Source of the DNA: Desulfovibrio aminophilus
Lineage (GTDB): Bacteria > Desulfobacterota > Desulfovibrionia > Desulfovibrionales > Desulfovibrionaceae
Direction of reading: 5' to 3'
Length of the DNA: 64,000 nt
NCBI RefSeq assembly: GCF_023660105.1
Contig: NZ_JAMHGA010000012.1
Coordinates: 186,001 to 250,000 of the forward strand
In this document: piece by piece, positions 46,119 to 55,496 of the stretch
Layout: every line of letters starts with the position of its first letter
Position numbering within the stretch: position 1 is the stretch's first letter
Notes under the pieces: model-generated
Seen by the model: the letters and a program-made list of their open reading frames with translations, nothing else
The model's database searches: none
Told to the model about the DNA's origin: nothing
Program-made: the position numbers and the translations under genes

Positions 46119-46319
46119 TCAGACCTGGTCGTCGATGATGGAGCCCTTGCCGGTGTAGGAGAATCCCTGCACCGAGGCGGCGAAGCGCCGGTCTTCCTCG
46201 GCGGTCCGGGCCTCGGGGATGCGCAGGGCCTTCTGGACCTCGGCCGCCTCGGCCTGGGCCTTGTCCGCGTCCCGCCGGCGCCGGACGCTTTCGTCGGAGG
46301 ACACGCCGCCAACGCCCAT
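46119..46319 (-). CDS. Small charged protein (66 aa), unrecognised
   Basis: The product MGVGGVSSDESVRRRRDADKA continues as a charged helix (AEAAEVQKALRIPEARTAEED) and ends GFSYTGKGSIIDDQV. There is no membrane segment or cysteine. AGAAGG lies six bases before ATG 46319, which decides this start over the TTG at 46346. It lies 52 bp after argD and before a good terminator, so it is probably transcribed with dut-argD. No family is recognised. Confidence 0.6.
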   Translation of the reverse strand: MGVGGVSSDESVRRRRDADKAQAEAAEVQKALRIPEARTAEEDRRFAASVQGFSYTGKGSIIDDQV

Positions 46320-46370
46320 CGTCATCCTTCTCCCGTTCTTCGCCAAGGCTATAACCTCGGCCCGCCGGGG

Positions 46371-47573
46371 TCAAGCGCGGCCGAGAATCCCGTCCAGGGC
46401 CGCCAGGAAGGCGCTCAGGTCCTCCCGGGCGATGGTCAGGGGCGGCACGAGGCGCAACACCTTCTCATGGGTCAGGTTGCAGACGAACCCGGCGTCCAGC
46501 AGGGCCCGCCAGACGTCCTGGCCGGGCGCGGCCAGCTCGATGCCGAGCAGGAGGCCCAGGCCGCGCACGTGGACGATCTTGTCCGGGTGCTTGGTCAGAA
46601 GCTTGCGGGCCTCCTCCTGGAAGAACGCGCCCAGTTCGGCCGCGCGCTCCACCAGCCGCTCCTCGCGGATGATGTCGATGGTCTTCGCGGCCACGGCGGA
46701 GAGCACGCCCCCGCCGCCGAAGGTGCTGGCGTGGGCGCCGGGCTCGAAGCCCCGGGCCGCCTCGTCCGTGGCCATCACCGCGCCCATGGGCAGGCCGTTG
46801 GCCAGGCCCTTGGCCGTGGTGAAGATGTCCGGCGCGAGGCCGAAGTGCTCGTGGGCCCAGAAACGGCCGGTGCGGCCCATGCCGGTCTGGACCTCGTCCA
46901 CGATGATCAGGAAGTCCTTTTCCCGGCGCAGGGCCAGCAGGGCGTCCACGTACTCGGCGGGCAGGGGGCGGACGCCGCCCTCGCCCTGGATCATCTCGAC
47001 CATCACCGCGGCGGTGTTCTCGTTCACGGCCGCGCGCAGGGCGCAGACGTCGCCGAAGGGCACGCTGCGGAAGCCCTCGGGCAGGGGGCCGAAGCCGTCC
47101 TTGATCTTGCCGGTCTGGGCCGTGGCGGTGAGCGTGGCCAGGGTCCGGCCGTGGAACGAGCCCTCCAGGGTCAGGATGTCCCGGGCCGCCGAGCCCCGGA
47201 CCCTGGCCATGTAGCGGCGGGCCAGCTTGATGGCGCCCTCGTTGGCCTCGGCCCCGGAGTTGCAAAGGAAGACCTTGTCGGCCTGGCAGGTGGCGAGCAG
47301 CTTCTCGGCCAACACGACCTGCTCTTCCTGGTAGAAGAGGTTGCTCACGTGCACGAGCTTTTCGGCCTGCTCGGCCATGACCTGGGCCAGTTCGGGGCGG
47401 CAGTGCCCCAGGCCGCAGACGGCGATGCCCGCCAGCAGGTCCACGTATTCCTTGCCGTCGAAGTCATAGAGCCGCGCGCCCTTGGCCCTGGCGATGGCCA
47501 GGGGATAGCGGCCGTAAGTCCGCATGAGGACCTTTTCGTTCCGTTCCTTGATGCTCTCGTATGTGGCGCTCAT
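46371..47573 (-). CDS. argD: Acetylornithine aminotransferase
   Basis: This 400-residue class-III PLP aminotransferase of arginine synthesis (and possibly lysine, as DapC) has the PLP lysine in FTTAKGLANGLPMGA, with DEVQTGMGRTG for phosphate/PLP contacts and FLCNSGAEANEGAIK near the N-terminus. The ATG at 47573 has AGGA five bases upstream, overlapping the end of dut; a GTG at 47585 is less likely. Succinylornithine or GABA aminotransferases are related alternatives. Confidence 0.9.
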   Translation of the reverse strand: MSATYESIKERNEKVLMRTYGRYPLAIARAKGARLYDFDGKEYVDLLAGIAVCGLGHCRPELAQVMAEQAEKLVHVSNLFYQEEQVVLAEKLLATCQADKVFLCNSGAEANEGAIKLARRYMARVRGSAARDILTLEGSFHGRTLATLTATAQTGKIKDGFGPLPEGFRSVPFGDVCALRAAVNENTAAVMVEMIQGEGGVRPLPAEYVDALLALRREKDFLIIVDEVQTGMGRTGRFWAHEHFGLAPDIFTTAKGLANGLPMGAVMATDEAARGFEPGAHASTFGGGGVLSAVAAKTIDIIREERLVERAAELGAFFQEEARKLLTKHPDKIVHVRGLGLLLGIELAAPGQDVWRALLDAGFVCNLTHEKVLRLVPPLTIAREDLSAFLAALDGILGRA

Positions 47574-47581
47574 GATGTTCC

Positions 47582-48052
47582 TCACTTGTGTCCGGTGTGT
47601 CCGAATCCTCCGGCCCCGCGATCCGTTTCCGAGAGGTCCCGCGCGGGCAGGATGCGGGCCTGGAAGCAGGGCAGGAAGACGAGCTGGGCGATGCGCTGCC
47701 CGCGCTCGATTCGTCGGACCTCACCAGAGGTGTTGAGGAGCCAGACCACGATCTCGCCCCGGTAGTCCGGGTCGATGACGCCCACGCCCTGGGCCACGGT
47801 CATGCCGTCCTTGGCGCCCAGGCCGCTGCGTGAGAAGACGAAGCCGGCAACGTCCGGCTGGAGGATTTCGATGGCCACGCCCGTGGGCACGGCCAGGCGC
47901 CCTCCGGGTTCGACGGCGGCCTCGGGGACGTCCAGGCAGGCGCGCAGGTCCAGACCGGCGGAGAAGGGCGTGGCGTAGGCCAGGCCCGCTTCCTCGGCCA
48001 ACTGGCGGAGATATTTCACCTTCACGGTCAGTTCGGCATGATTCGGCTGCAT
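47582..48052 (-). CDS. dut: dUTP diphosphatase
   Basis: This 156-residue trimeric dUTPase cleaves dUTP to dUMP. The five family motifs are visible: SAGLDLRAC, RSGLGAKDG, GVIDPDYRGEI, ERGQRIAQLVF and the C-terminal GAGGFGHTG. The start at 48052 (MQPNHAELTVKV) has GGGAGC upstream; the frame to 48112 starts within a TTGACA. It is the first gene of dut-argD. Confidence 0.95.
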   Translation of the reverse strand: MQPNHAELTVKVKYLRQLAEEAGLAYATPFSAGLDLRACLDVPEAAVEPGGRLAVPTGVAIEILQPDVAGFVFSRSGLGAKDGMTVAQGVGVIDPDYRGEIVVWLLNTSGEVRRIERGQRIAQLVFLPCFQARILPARDLSETDRGAGGFGHTGHK

Positions 48053-48151
48053 GGGGCTCCCATCTTCGGTTCGGAATTTGATTACATGCTCCCGTTGGCC
48101 CCGGTCTGTCAATGCGGACGGTCGGTTCCTTTATTATGACGGCGTCGTGAC

Positions 48152-48180
48152 TTGCCATTCCCGACCCGAGCCGCTATGAC
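48152..48180 (+). promoter_or_regulatory. Promoter of the glucan phosphorylase gene
   Basis: TTGCCA (48152-48157, 5/6), 17 bp and TATGAC (48175-48180, 4/6) lie about 47 bp before the ATG. A TTGACA on the minus strand at 48112-48107 probably serves dut, but no -10 at normal spacing is seen. Confidence 0.55.
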
Positions 48181-48227
48181 TCAAGAATCGGTGTTCTCCC
48201 GACGTCCTTTACCGTAAGGAGCCCCGC

Positions 48228-50801
48228 ATGCAACCGTTGCGCATCTACAGCGTCGTCTCCAAGCTGCCGCCCAAGCTCGAGGCCATGTGGGACCTCGCCT
48301 ACAACCTTTTCTTCGCCTGGAACGACCGCATCCTGAACCTCTTCGCCTCCATCGACCACGAACTCTGGCGCCGCTGCCAGGAGAACCCCGTCGCCTTCCT
48401 GAACAACATCCCCCAGAAGACCCTGGAGGAACTGTCCCGCGACGACTTCTTCCTCTCCCGCCTGGAGGACGCCAAAAAGGCTCTGGACCAGTATGTCTCC
48501 CGCAAGCCCACGGCCTACACCTTTCCCGAAAACAAGAACCACGCCCCGGTGGTGGCCTACTTCAGCCTGGAGTACGGCATCACCCTGAGCCTGCCGATCT
48601 ACTCCGGCGGCCTGGGCATTCTCGCGGGCGACCACCTCAAGTCCGCCAGCGACCTGAACATCCCCCTGGTGGGCGTGGGTCTGCTCTACCGCGAGGGCTA
48701 CTTCCGCCAGTACATGACCCCGGACGGCTGGCAGCAGGAACGCTATCCCGAGAACGACTTCAACCAGATGCCGGTCCATCCCGTGCGCACCAAGGACGGC
48801 GAGCAGGTGAGCATCATCGTGGACCTGGCCGGACAGCCGCTCACCGCGCGCATCTGGGAGGCCAGGGTGGGCCGCATCCGGCTCTTCCTCCTGGACACCT
48901 ACGTGCCGGAGAACCCGGAGCACTTCCGCCAGATCACCTCCAGCCTCTATGGCGGCAACCTGGAGATGCGCCTCTGGCAGGAGATCCTGCTCGGCATCGG
49001 CGGCATCAGGGCGCTCACGGCCCTGGGCCTGGAACCCAAGGTCATCCACATGAACGAGGGCCACTCGGCCTTCGCCGGGCTGGAGCGCATCCGGGTCTTC
49101 ATGCAGGAGAAGAACCTGCCCTTCGAGGCGGCCGGGGAGTTGGCGGCCTCGTCCTCGGTGTTCACCACCCACACCCCCGTTCCCGCCGGAAACGACCGCT
49201 TCCCGGCGGACCTCATGCGGCCCTATTTCGAGGGCTACGTCCGCAACCTCGGCCTGGCCTACAAGGTCTTCCTGGCCCTGGGCCGCGAGGACCCGCGCGA
49301 CGACAACGAGCCCTTCTGCATGACCGTCCTGGCCCTCAAGCTCTCGCGCTTCAACAACGGCGTGAGCAAGCTGCACGGCAAGGTCTCGCGCAACATGTGG
49401 AAAAAGGTCTGGCCCCAGTATCCCGAGGAGGACGTGCCCATCGGGGCCATCACCAACGGCGTGCACATGCCCACCTGGGTGGCCAAGGACATGGCCCTGC
49501 TGTTCGACCGCTACCTGGGCGTGAACTGGCGCGAGGATCCGGACTGCGCCCGCTTCTGGGTCAACGCCGAAAACATCCCGGACGCCGAGCTCTGGCGCAC
49601 CCACGAGCGCCTGCGCGAGCGGCTGGTGGACTTCGTGCGCAAGCGTCTGCGCAAGCAACTCCTGGCCAAGGGCGCGCGGCGCAAGGAACTCCAGATGGCC
49701 GAGGAGGTCCTCGACCCCCAGGCCCTGACCATCGGCTTCGCCCGCCGCTTCGCCACCTACAAGCGGGCCAACCTCCTGTTCCAGGACAAGGAGCGCCTCC
49801 TGCGGCTCATCCAGGACGCCAAGCGGCCGGTGCAGTTCATCTTCGCGGGCAAGGCCCACCCCCAGGACAACGAGGGCAAGAAGATCATCCAGGAGCTCAT
49901 CCAGTTCTGCCGCCGCGAGGAAAGCCGCTACAACATGGTCTTCCTGGAAGACTACGACATGAAGATCGCCAGCCGCATGGTCCAGGGCTGCGATGTCTGG
50001 CTGAACAATCCGCGCCGCCCCCTGGAGGCTTGCGGCACCAGCGGCATGAAGGCCATGGCCAACGGCGTGATGCAGTGCAGCACCCTGGACGGCTGGTGGG
50101 ACGAGGCCTACCGCCCGGACAACCGCCTGGGCTGGGCCATCGGCACGGGCGAGGAGTACGAGGACCTGGCCTACCAGGACTTCGTGGAGAGCCAGACCCT
50201 CTACAACCTGCTGGAGAACGAGATCATCCCCGAGTTCTATGACCGGGGCCACGGCAACCTGCCGCGTTCCTGGATCAGGGGCATGAAGGAGGGCTTCAAG
50301 GAGCTGGGCCCGGTGTTCAACGCCCACCGCATGGTCGAGGACTATGTGGAGAAGGCCTACCTCCCGGCCTACACGAACTTCCTGAACCTCATGCGCGACA
50401 GCTTCGAGCCCGCCAAGGCCCTGGCTTCCTGGCGCATGGACCTGATGACCAAGTGGGGCACGCTCAACGTGCGCAACGTGCGCGTGGAGACTCCGGGACA
50501 GATCTACGTCCGCGAGCCGGTCATAGTGGAGTGCGAGGTCTACCTCGGCGGCGGCCTGCGGGCCGAGGACGTCCTGGTGCAGATATACCACGGCCCGGTG
50601 GGCCAGGACGACCGCTTCGCCTCGCGGCAGACCACGCCCATGTCGCCGGAGGGCGGCCTGAGCGAGGGCTGGCAGATGTTCCGGGGCGACCTGACCCCCT
50701 CGGAGGCCGGGCGTTTCGGCTTCACCGTTCGCATCCTGCCGCACCATCCCCTGCTTTTGGATCCACATTCCCTCGGTTTGATTTTTTGGGCCAAATCCTG
50801 A
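48228..50801 (+). CDS. glgP: Alpha-glucan phosphorylase
   Basis: This 857-residue enzyme phosphorolyses glycogen or maltodextrin to glucose-1-phosphate. It is of the long, non-animal type with an N-terminal extension (residues 1-95, SKLPPKLEAMWDLAYNLFFAW). The catalytic part contains YFSLEYGITLSLPIYSGGLG, the segment ITNGVHMPTW and the PLP-lysine segment EACGTSGMKAMANG. GGAG precedes the ATG at 48228. It is a single-gene unit followed by a weak hairpin. No glycogen synthase or branching enzyme is in the window. Confidence 0.93.
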   Translation: MQPLRIYSVVSKLPPKLEAMWDLAYNLFFAWNDRILNLFASIDHELWRRCQENPVAFLNNIPQKTLEELSRDDFFLSRLEDAKKALDQYVSRKPTAYTFPENKNHAPVVAYFSLEYGITLSLPIYSGGLGILAGDHLKSASDLNIPLVGVGLLYREGYFRQYMTPDGWQQERYPENDFNQMPVHPVRTKDGEQVSIIVDLAGQPLTARIWEARVGRIRLFLLDTYVPENPEHFRQITSSLYGGNLEMRLWQEILLGIGGIRALTALGLEPKVIHMNEGHSAFAGLERIRVFMQEKNLPFEAAGELAASSSVFTTHTPVPAGNDRFPADLMRPYFEGYVRNLGLAYKVFLALGREDPRDDNEPFCMTVLALKLSRFNNGVSKLHGKVSRNMWKKVWPQYPEEDVPIGAITNGVHMPTWVAKDMALLFDRYLGVNWREDPDCARFWVNAENIPDAELWRTHERLRERLVDFVRKRLRKQLLAKGARRKELQMAEEVLDPQALTIGFARRFATYKRANLLFQDKERLLRLIQDAKRPVQFIFAGKAHPQDNEGKKIIQELIQFCRREESRYNMVFLEDYDMKIASRMVQGCDVWLNNPRRPLEACGTSGMKAMANGVMQCSTLDGWWDEAYRPDNRLGWAIGTGEEYEDLAYQDFVESQTLYNLLENEIIPEFYDRGHGNLPRSWIRGMKEGFKELGPVFNAHRMVEDYVEKAYLPAYTNFLNLMRDSFEPAKALASWRMDLMTKWGTLNVRNVRVETPGQIYVREPVIVECEVYLGGGLRAEDVLVQIYHGPVGQDDRFASRQTTPMSPEGGLSEGWQMFRGDLTPSEAGRFGFTVRILPHHPLLLDPHSLGLIFWAKS

Positions 50802-50810
50802 CCAAACAGA

Positions 50811-50843
50811 GGGTCGGACCGGGCGATGAGCCGGGTCCGACCC
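50811..50843 (+). terminator. Hairpin after glgP
   Basis: GGGTCGGACC pairs with GGTCCGACCC across a 13-base loop, 10 bp after the stop. Only two T residues follow, so termination may be partial. The remaining gap to the glutamate synthase (to 51071) holds no gene apart from the promoter at 50941. Confidence 0.5.
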
Positions 50844-50940
50844 TTCAAAATCGAGATTTTCCCTCCCGAAATTGGCAAAAAACGCCCCAGGCGGAAAAAA
50901 AGAGCCCTCAAGCCTTGCCGGGACACCATTGGCCCACTTC

Positions 50941-50969
50941 TTGACAGGGTAGAGGTCTTGTGATTTTCT
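50941..50969 (+). promoter_or_regulatory. Promoter of the split glutamate synthase operon
   Basis: A perfect TTGACA (50941-50946), 17 bp and TTTTCT (50964-50969) preceded by an extended -10 TGA (61-63 of that stretch) lie about 100 bp before the first gene. Confidence 0.5.
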
Positions 50970-51071
50970 GACTCCCCTTTTGCACTTCTCCTTGGTCGCC
51001 CCCATCATTGACGGCCGCGAACCGGCCCGGCCGAAGGCGGGGGAGGGTGTGTCAACTCTTCATGGAGCGAG

Positions 51072-52616
51072 GTGGCGGACTTGCTGTTCCAACCCATCAA
51101 CAAGAACTACCACGACTACCGCATCGTGCGGGACAGGGACCTGTGCATCAACTGCAAGGTCTGCATCCGACAATGCGCCTATGAGGCCCATTACTGGGAC
51201 GAGGCGCGGCAAACGGTTCGCCACGACAACACCAAGTGCGTCGGCTGCCATCGCTGCGAAGCCCTCTGTCCCACCGGAGCCCTCTGCATCCGGCTCAACC
51301 AGTCCGAATTCCGCCCCAACGCCTGCTGGCGCCCCGTATTCCTAAAAAATGTCTACAAACAGGCCGACACCGGCGGCGTCCTGCTGGCGGGCATGGGGTC
51401 GCCCGTGGACATCCCGGTCTACTGGGACAAGCTCCTCCTGGACGCCAGCCAGGTCACGAACCCCTCCATCGACCCCCTGCGCGAGCCCATGGAGCTGAAG
51501 ACCTTCCTCGGCTCCAAGCCGGACCGGGTGGAATTCACCGCCACGGGCAAGGGCAAGAAGGCCAAGCCCAAGCTGGCCACCAAGCTCGGCCCGCAGATCG
51601 AACTGAACTACCCGATCATGTTCTCGGCCATGAGCTTCGGTTCGATCAACTTCAACCTGCACGTGGCCATGGCCCGGGCCGCCACGGAACTGGGCATCTG
51701 CTACAACACCGGCGAGGGCGGGCTGCACAAGTCGCTCTATCAATATGGAAGGAACACCATCGTCCAGGTGGCCTCGGGCCGCTTCGGCGTGGACCCCGAC
51801 TACCTGAACGCCGGAGCGGGCATCGAGATCAAGATCGGCCAGGGCGCCAAGCCGGGCATCGGCGGCCACCTGCCGGGCGAAAAAATCAATGAGAAGGTCT
51901 CCGAGACGCGCATGATCCCGGTGGGCTCGGACGCCATCTCCCCGGCCCCGCACCACGACATCTACTCCATCGAGGACCTGCATCAGCTCATCTTCGCCCT
52001 CAAGGAGGCCTCCCGCTACCGGGTGCCCGTGTCGGTGAAGATCGCGGCCGTGCACAATGTGGCCGCCATCGCCTCGGGCATCGTGCGCGCCGGGGCCGAC
52101 ATCGTGGCCATCGACGGCATGCGCGGCGGCACGGGCGCGGCCCCGGCCATGATCCGCGACAACGTGGGCATCCCCATCGAACTGGCCATCGCCGCCGTGG
52201 ACCAGCGCCTGCGCGACGAGGGCATCCGCAACCGGGCCTCCATCGTGGCCGCAGGCGGCACGCGCTGCAGCGCCGACGTGGTCAAGGCCATCGCCCTGGG
52301 TGCGGACGCCTGCTACATCGCCACCGCCGCGCTGCTGGCCGTGGGCTGCACGCTCTGCGGCAAGTGCTACACCGGCAAGTGTCCCTGGGGCATCGCCACC
52401 AACGACGCCAAGCTCTCCAAGCGCCAGAACCCGGACATCGCGGCCAAGAAGATGGCCAACCTGGTCCGGGCCTGGGGCCACGAGATCGAGGAGATGCTCG
52501 GCGGCATGGGCCTGAACTCCATCGAGAGCCTGCGCGGCAACCGCGACAAGCTCCGGGCCGTCGGCCTTTCCTCCACCGAGATGGACATCCTGGGCGTGAA
52601 GCACGCCGGTCGCTAG
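51072..52616 (+). CDS. Glutamate synthase FMN domain protein with ferredoxin N-terminus
   Basis: This 514-residue protein starts at GTG 51072 (GGAG five bases upstream). It has an N-terminal two-cluster ferredoxin (CINCKVCIRQC and CVGCHRCEALCP), then the GltB-type FMN barrel with NYPIMFSAMSFGSIN, GMRGGTGAAPAMIRD and the cysteine cluster CTLCGKCYTGKCPWG. It would reduce 2-oxoglutarate plus ammonia, delivered from the amidotransferase subunit, to glutamate. In the usual bacterial enzyme this domain is fused with the amidotransferase and GXGXG parts, which here are separate genes downstream. Confidence 0.92.
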   Translation: MADLLFQPINKNYHDYRIVRDRDLCINCKVCIRQCAYEAHYWDEARQTVRHDNTKCVGCHRCEALCPTGALCIRLNQSEFRPNACWRPVFLKNVYKQADTGGVLLAGMGSPVDIPVYWDKLLLDASQVTNPSIDPLREPMELKTFLGSKPDRVEFTATGKGKKAKPKLATKLGPQIELNYPIMFSAMSFGSINFNLHVAMARAATELGICYNTGEGGLHKSLYQYGRNTIVQVASGRFGVDPDYLNAGAGIEIKIGQGAKPGIGGHLPGEKINEKVSETRMIPVGSDAISPAPHHDIYSIEDLHQLIFALKEASRYRVPVSVKIAAVHNVAAIASGIVRAGADIVAIDGMRGGTGAAPAMIRDNVGIPIELAIAAVDQRLRDEGIRNRASIVAAGGTRCSADVVKAIALGADACYIATAALLAVGCTLCGKCYTGKCPWGIATNDAKLSKRQNPDIAAKKMANLVRAWGHEIEEMLGGMGLNSIESLRGNRDKLRAVGLSSTEMDILGVKHAGR

Positions 52617-52625
52617 GGGGACGTC

Positions 52626-53072
52626 ATGAAACGAGTGTATCCGAACAAGGACTTCTGCATCGGCTGCCACCTCTGCGAGCTGGCCTGCATCACCGTGCAC
52701 TCCAAGAGCAAGGACCTGATCATCGCCTACACCAAGGAGCGCCTGGAGGACGGGCTGAAGGGCTGCAAGCGCTTCCAGGAGAAGGGCCCCACCTGCGTGG
52801 CCCTGTCCTGCCGCCACTGCGACGACCCCTCCTGCGTGGCCGCCTGCATCTCCGGGGCCCTGCAGAAGGACCCCGAGACCGGGACCACCACCTACGACAT
52901 GGACAAGTGCGTGGGCTGCTGGTCCTGCCTCATGGCCTGCCCCTACGGGGCCATCCAGCGCCACCCCACCCTGAACAAGATCGTCAAGTGCGACCTCTGC
53001 AAGGACCGCGAGGGCGGTCCCGCCTGTGTGGCCGCCTGTCCGAACCAGGCCCTCATCTTCGAGGAACGCTGA
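52626..53072 (+). CDS. Four-cluster [4Fe-4S] ferredoxin subunit
   Basis: This 148-residue electron-transfer protein has cysteine groups for four clusters: CIGCHLCELAC, CRHCDDPSCVAAC, CVGCWSCLMAC and CDLCKDREGGPACVAAC. It resembles HycB/CooF-type subunits. It lies between the FMN synthase domain and the FAD oxidoreductase, so it probably moves electrons between them within the glutamate synthase. Confidence 0.92.
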   Translation: MKRVYPNKDFCIGCHLCELACITVHSKSKDLIIAYTKERLEDGLKGCKRFQEKGPTCVALSCRHCDDPSCVAACISGALQKDPETGTTTYDMDKCVGCWSCLMACPYGAIQRHPTLNKIVKCDLCKDREGGPACVAACPNQALIFEER

Positions 53073-53093
53073 CCCCCCAAGGAGCACACGACC

Positions 53094-54374
53094 ATGACCT
53101 ACGTCATCATCGGCAACGGCGTGGCCTCCATCGGGGCCATCGAAGGAATCCGCAGGCTGGACCAGGAGGGGACCATCGTGGTCCTGGGCTCGGAGCACGT
53201 TCCGGCCTATGGCCGCCCGCTCATCTCCTACCTCCTGGCGGGCAAGATCGGGCCCGAACGCCTGAGCCTGCGCAGCGACGACTTCTACCGCCGCATGTGC
53301 GTGGACCTGCGCCTGAACACCACGGCCACGGCCATCGACACCAAGAAGAAGACCGTGACCACCAACAAGGGCGAGGTCATCCCCTACGACCGGCTGCTCA
53401 TCGCCACCGGCGGGGTGCCCTTCAATCCGCCCATCCCCGGCGGCGAAGGCCCGGACATCTACAACTTCACCAACCTGGACCACGCCCAGGCGCTCATCGC
53501 CGCGTCCAAGAAGCTCAAGCGCGCCGTGGTCATCGGCGGCGGCCTCATCGGACTGAAGGCGGCCGAAAGCCTCTTCGACCGGGGCGTGGACGTGACCATC
53601 CTGGAGCTCTCCACGCGGGTGCTCTCGGCGGCCTTCGACGAAAACGCCGGACGCCTGGCCGCCCGCCGTCTGGCCGAGACCGGCATCGGCGTGCGTTGCG
53701 GCGTCACGGCCAAGGAAATCCACCGCGACGACAAGGGACATGTCATGGGCGTGCTCACCACGGACGGCATGTTCGTGCCCTGCGAGGCCGTGGTGGTGGC
53801 CATCGGCGTGGTGCCCAACTCGGCCCTGCCCAAGGCGGCCGGAATCAAGACCGACCGGGGCGTGCTGGTGGACGACCACCTCCAGACCGGGACCAAGGGC
53901 GTGTACGCCGCGGGCGACGTGGCCCAGGCCCGGGACATGATCACCGAAGACAACCGGGTGGTGCCCATCTGGCCCAACGCCTACAACCAGGGCTATTTCG
54001 CCGGGCGCAACATGGCCGGGGCGGGGGAGAAGTACGAGGGCGGCCTGGCCATGAACTCCATCAGCTTCTACGGCCTGCCCACCGTCTCCGTGGGCCAGGT
54101 GAACCCGCCCAAGCCCGAGGAGTATGAAATCTCCTTCCACCTGGACGAGAAGCGCCAGACCTACCGCAAGCTCGTCTTCAAGGACGACCGGCTGGTGGGC
54201 TACGTGCTCGTGGGCGATATCGACAACGCCGGCATGTACACGTCCTTCATCAAATTCCGCATGCCCCTGCCGGGGGACGCCAAGCGCACGCTCATGCACG
54301 GCGAGCCGGGCGTCTTCCTGTGGCCCGAGCAGGTCTTCGAGAAGACCTGGAACCCGGACGGCGGCGACAAGTAG
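53094..54374 (+). CDS. FAD-dependent NAD(P)H oxidoreductase of glutamate synthase
   Basis: This 426-residue flavoprotein of the nitrite-reductase/rubredoxin-reductase type has the FAD fold start [16 protein letters not shown], a second Rossmann motif for NAD(P)H in [15 protein letters not shown], and the FAD-binding [15 protein letters not shown]. It is the likely entry point of electrons for the split glutamate synthase. The end has an extra 90-residue C-terminal region that includes YGLPTVSVG and [14 protein letters not shown]. Confidence 0.9.
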   Translation: MTYVIIGNGVASIGAIEGIRRLDQEGTIVVLGSEHVPAYGRPLISYLLAGKIGPERLSLRSDDFYRRMCVDLRLNTTATAIDTKKKTVTTNKGEVIPYDRLLIATGGVPFNPPIPGGEGPDIYNFTNLDHAQALIAASKKLKRAVVIGGGLIGLKAAESLFDRGVDVTILELSTRVLSAAFDENAGRLAARRLAETGIGVRCGVTAKEIHRDDKGHVMGVLTTDGMFVPCEAVVVAIGVVPNSALPKAAGIKTDRGVLVDDHLQTGTKGVYAAGDVAQARDMITEDNRVVPIWPNAYNQGYFAGRNMAGAGEKYEGGLAMNSISFYGLPTVSVGQVNPPKPEEYEISFHLDEKRQTYRKLVFKDDRLVGYVLVGDIDNAGMYTSFIKFRMPLPGDAKRTLMHGEPGVFLWPEQVFEKTWNPDGGDK

Positions 54375-54391
54375 GCCGAAGCGAGGAACCG

Positions 54392-55492
54392 ATGAAAGCA
54401 CCTGAAAGATACTACGATTTCCAGAAGGACATCTCCGGCTGCGGCATCTTCGGCGTCATCCATAAGAAGAAGGGCCTGATCAACGGCGAGGTGCCGATCA
54501 AGGCCATGGCCTGCATGCACGACCGGGGCAACGGCCTGGGCGGCGGCTTCGCGGCCTACGGCATCTACCCGGACCGCGCCGACCTCTACGCCTTCCACCT
54601 CATGTGCGACAACCAGGCCGGCCTGGACGCCGCCGAGGAAGTCCTCAAGCAATACTTCACCATTCACGCCTCGGAGCCCATTCCCACCCGGCGCGTGCTC
54701 TCGGTGAAGAATCCGCCCGTGGTCTGGCGCTTCTTCCTCAAGCCCCTGAAGGACCGCCCCCAGGACATGAAGGAAGTGCTGGACGAGAAGGACTACGTGG
54801 TCTCCGTGGTGATGAAGATCAACTCCGGCGTGCCCGGGGCCTTCGTCTTCTCCAGCGGCAAGAACATGGGCGCGTTCAAGGGCGTGGGCTTTCCCGAGGA
54901 CATGGCCGACTTCTTCCGCCTGGAGGAATACGACGCCTACATCTGGACCGGCCACAACCGCTTTCCCACCAACACCCCGGGCTGGTGGGGCGGGGCGCAC
55001 CCCTTCACGCTGCTGGACTGGTCCATCGTGCACAACGGCGAGATCAGCTCCTACGGCATCAACCGCCGTTTCCTCTGCGAACACAACTACATCTGCACCC
55101 TGATGACCGACACCGAGGTGGTCGCCTACCTCCTGGACCTGCTCATCCGCAAGCACGGACTGTCCAAGGAGATGGCGGCCAAGGTCTTCGCCCCGCCGTT
55201 CTGGGACGAGATCGCGCGCATGCCCGAGGAGGACAGGGAGCTCTACACCACGCTGCGGGCCGTCTATGGTCCGGCCCTGCTCAACGGTCCCTTCGCCATT
55301 CTGGTGGCCGACAACACGGGGCTCATGGGCCTCAACGACCGCATCAAGCTGCGGCCGCTGCTGGTCGCCGAGAAGGACGACATGGTCTTCATGTCCAGCG
55401 AGGAAAGCGCGGTGCGGCTCGTCTGCCCGGAGCTGGACTCGGTCTGGATGCCCAAGGCCGGGGAACCCGTCATCGTGAATCTGGAGGCCTGA
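54392..55492 (+). CDS. Glutamate synthase amidotransferase subunit (class II)
   Basis: This 366-residue class-II glutamine amidotransferase corresponds to the GltB N-terminal domain. The catalytic cysteine is Cys17 in [13 protein letters not shown], so a 16-residue propeptide must be removed. The conserved [13 protein letters not shown] and [14 protein letters not shown] contact glutamine. Ammonia from glutamine would be channelled to the FMN domain protein. ATG 54392 has GAGGA upstream. Confidence 0.92.
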   Translation: MKAPERYYDFQKDISGCGIFGVIHKKKGLINGEVPIKAMACMHDRGNGLGGGFAAYGIYPDRADLYAFHLMCDNQAGLDAAEEVLKQYFTIHASEPIPTRRVLSVKNPPVVWRFFLKPLKDRPQDMKEVLDEKDYVVSVVMKINSGVPGAFVFSSGKNMGAFKGVGFPEDMADFFRLEEYDAYIWTGHNRFPTNTPGWWGGAHPFTLLDWSIVHNGEISSYGINRRFLCEHNYICTLMTDTEVVAYLLDLLIRKHGLSKEMAAKVFAPPFWDEIARMPEEDRELYTTLRAVYGPALLNGPFAILVADNTGLMGLNDRIKLRPLLVAEKDDMVFMSSEESAVRLVCPELDSVWMPKAGEPVIVNLEA

Positions 55493-55496
55493 ACCG

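Noticed and set aside
48090-48112. Complete dut promoter
   Set aside because: TTGACA at 48112-48107 is perfect, but the best -10 (TGTAAT) is 20 bp away, too long; no feature was made.
48174-51008. Open frame of 944 codons on the minus strand over glgP
   Set aside because: It lies wholly opposite a phosphorylase with all family motifs; shadow frame.
51342-54401. Open frame of 1019 codons on the minus strand over the glutamate synthase genes
   Set aside because: It is antisense to three genes with intact cofactor motifs; its composition is that of a shadow frame.
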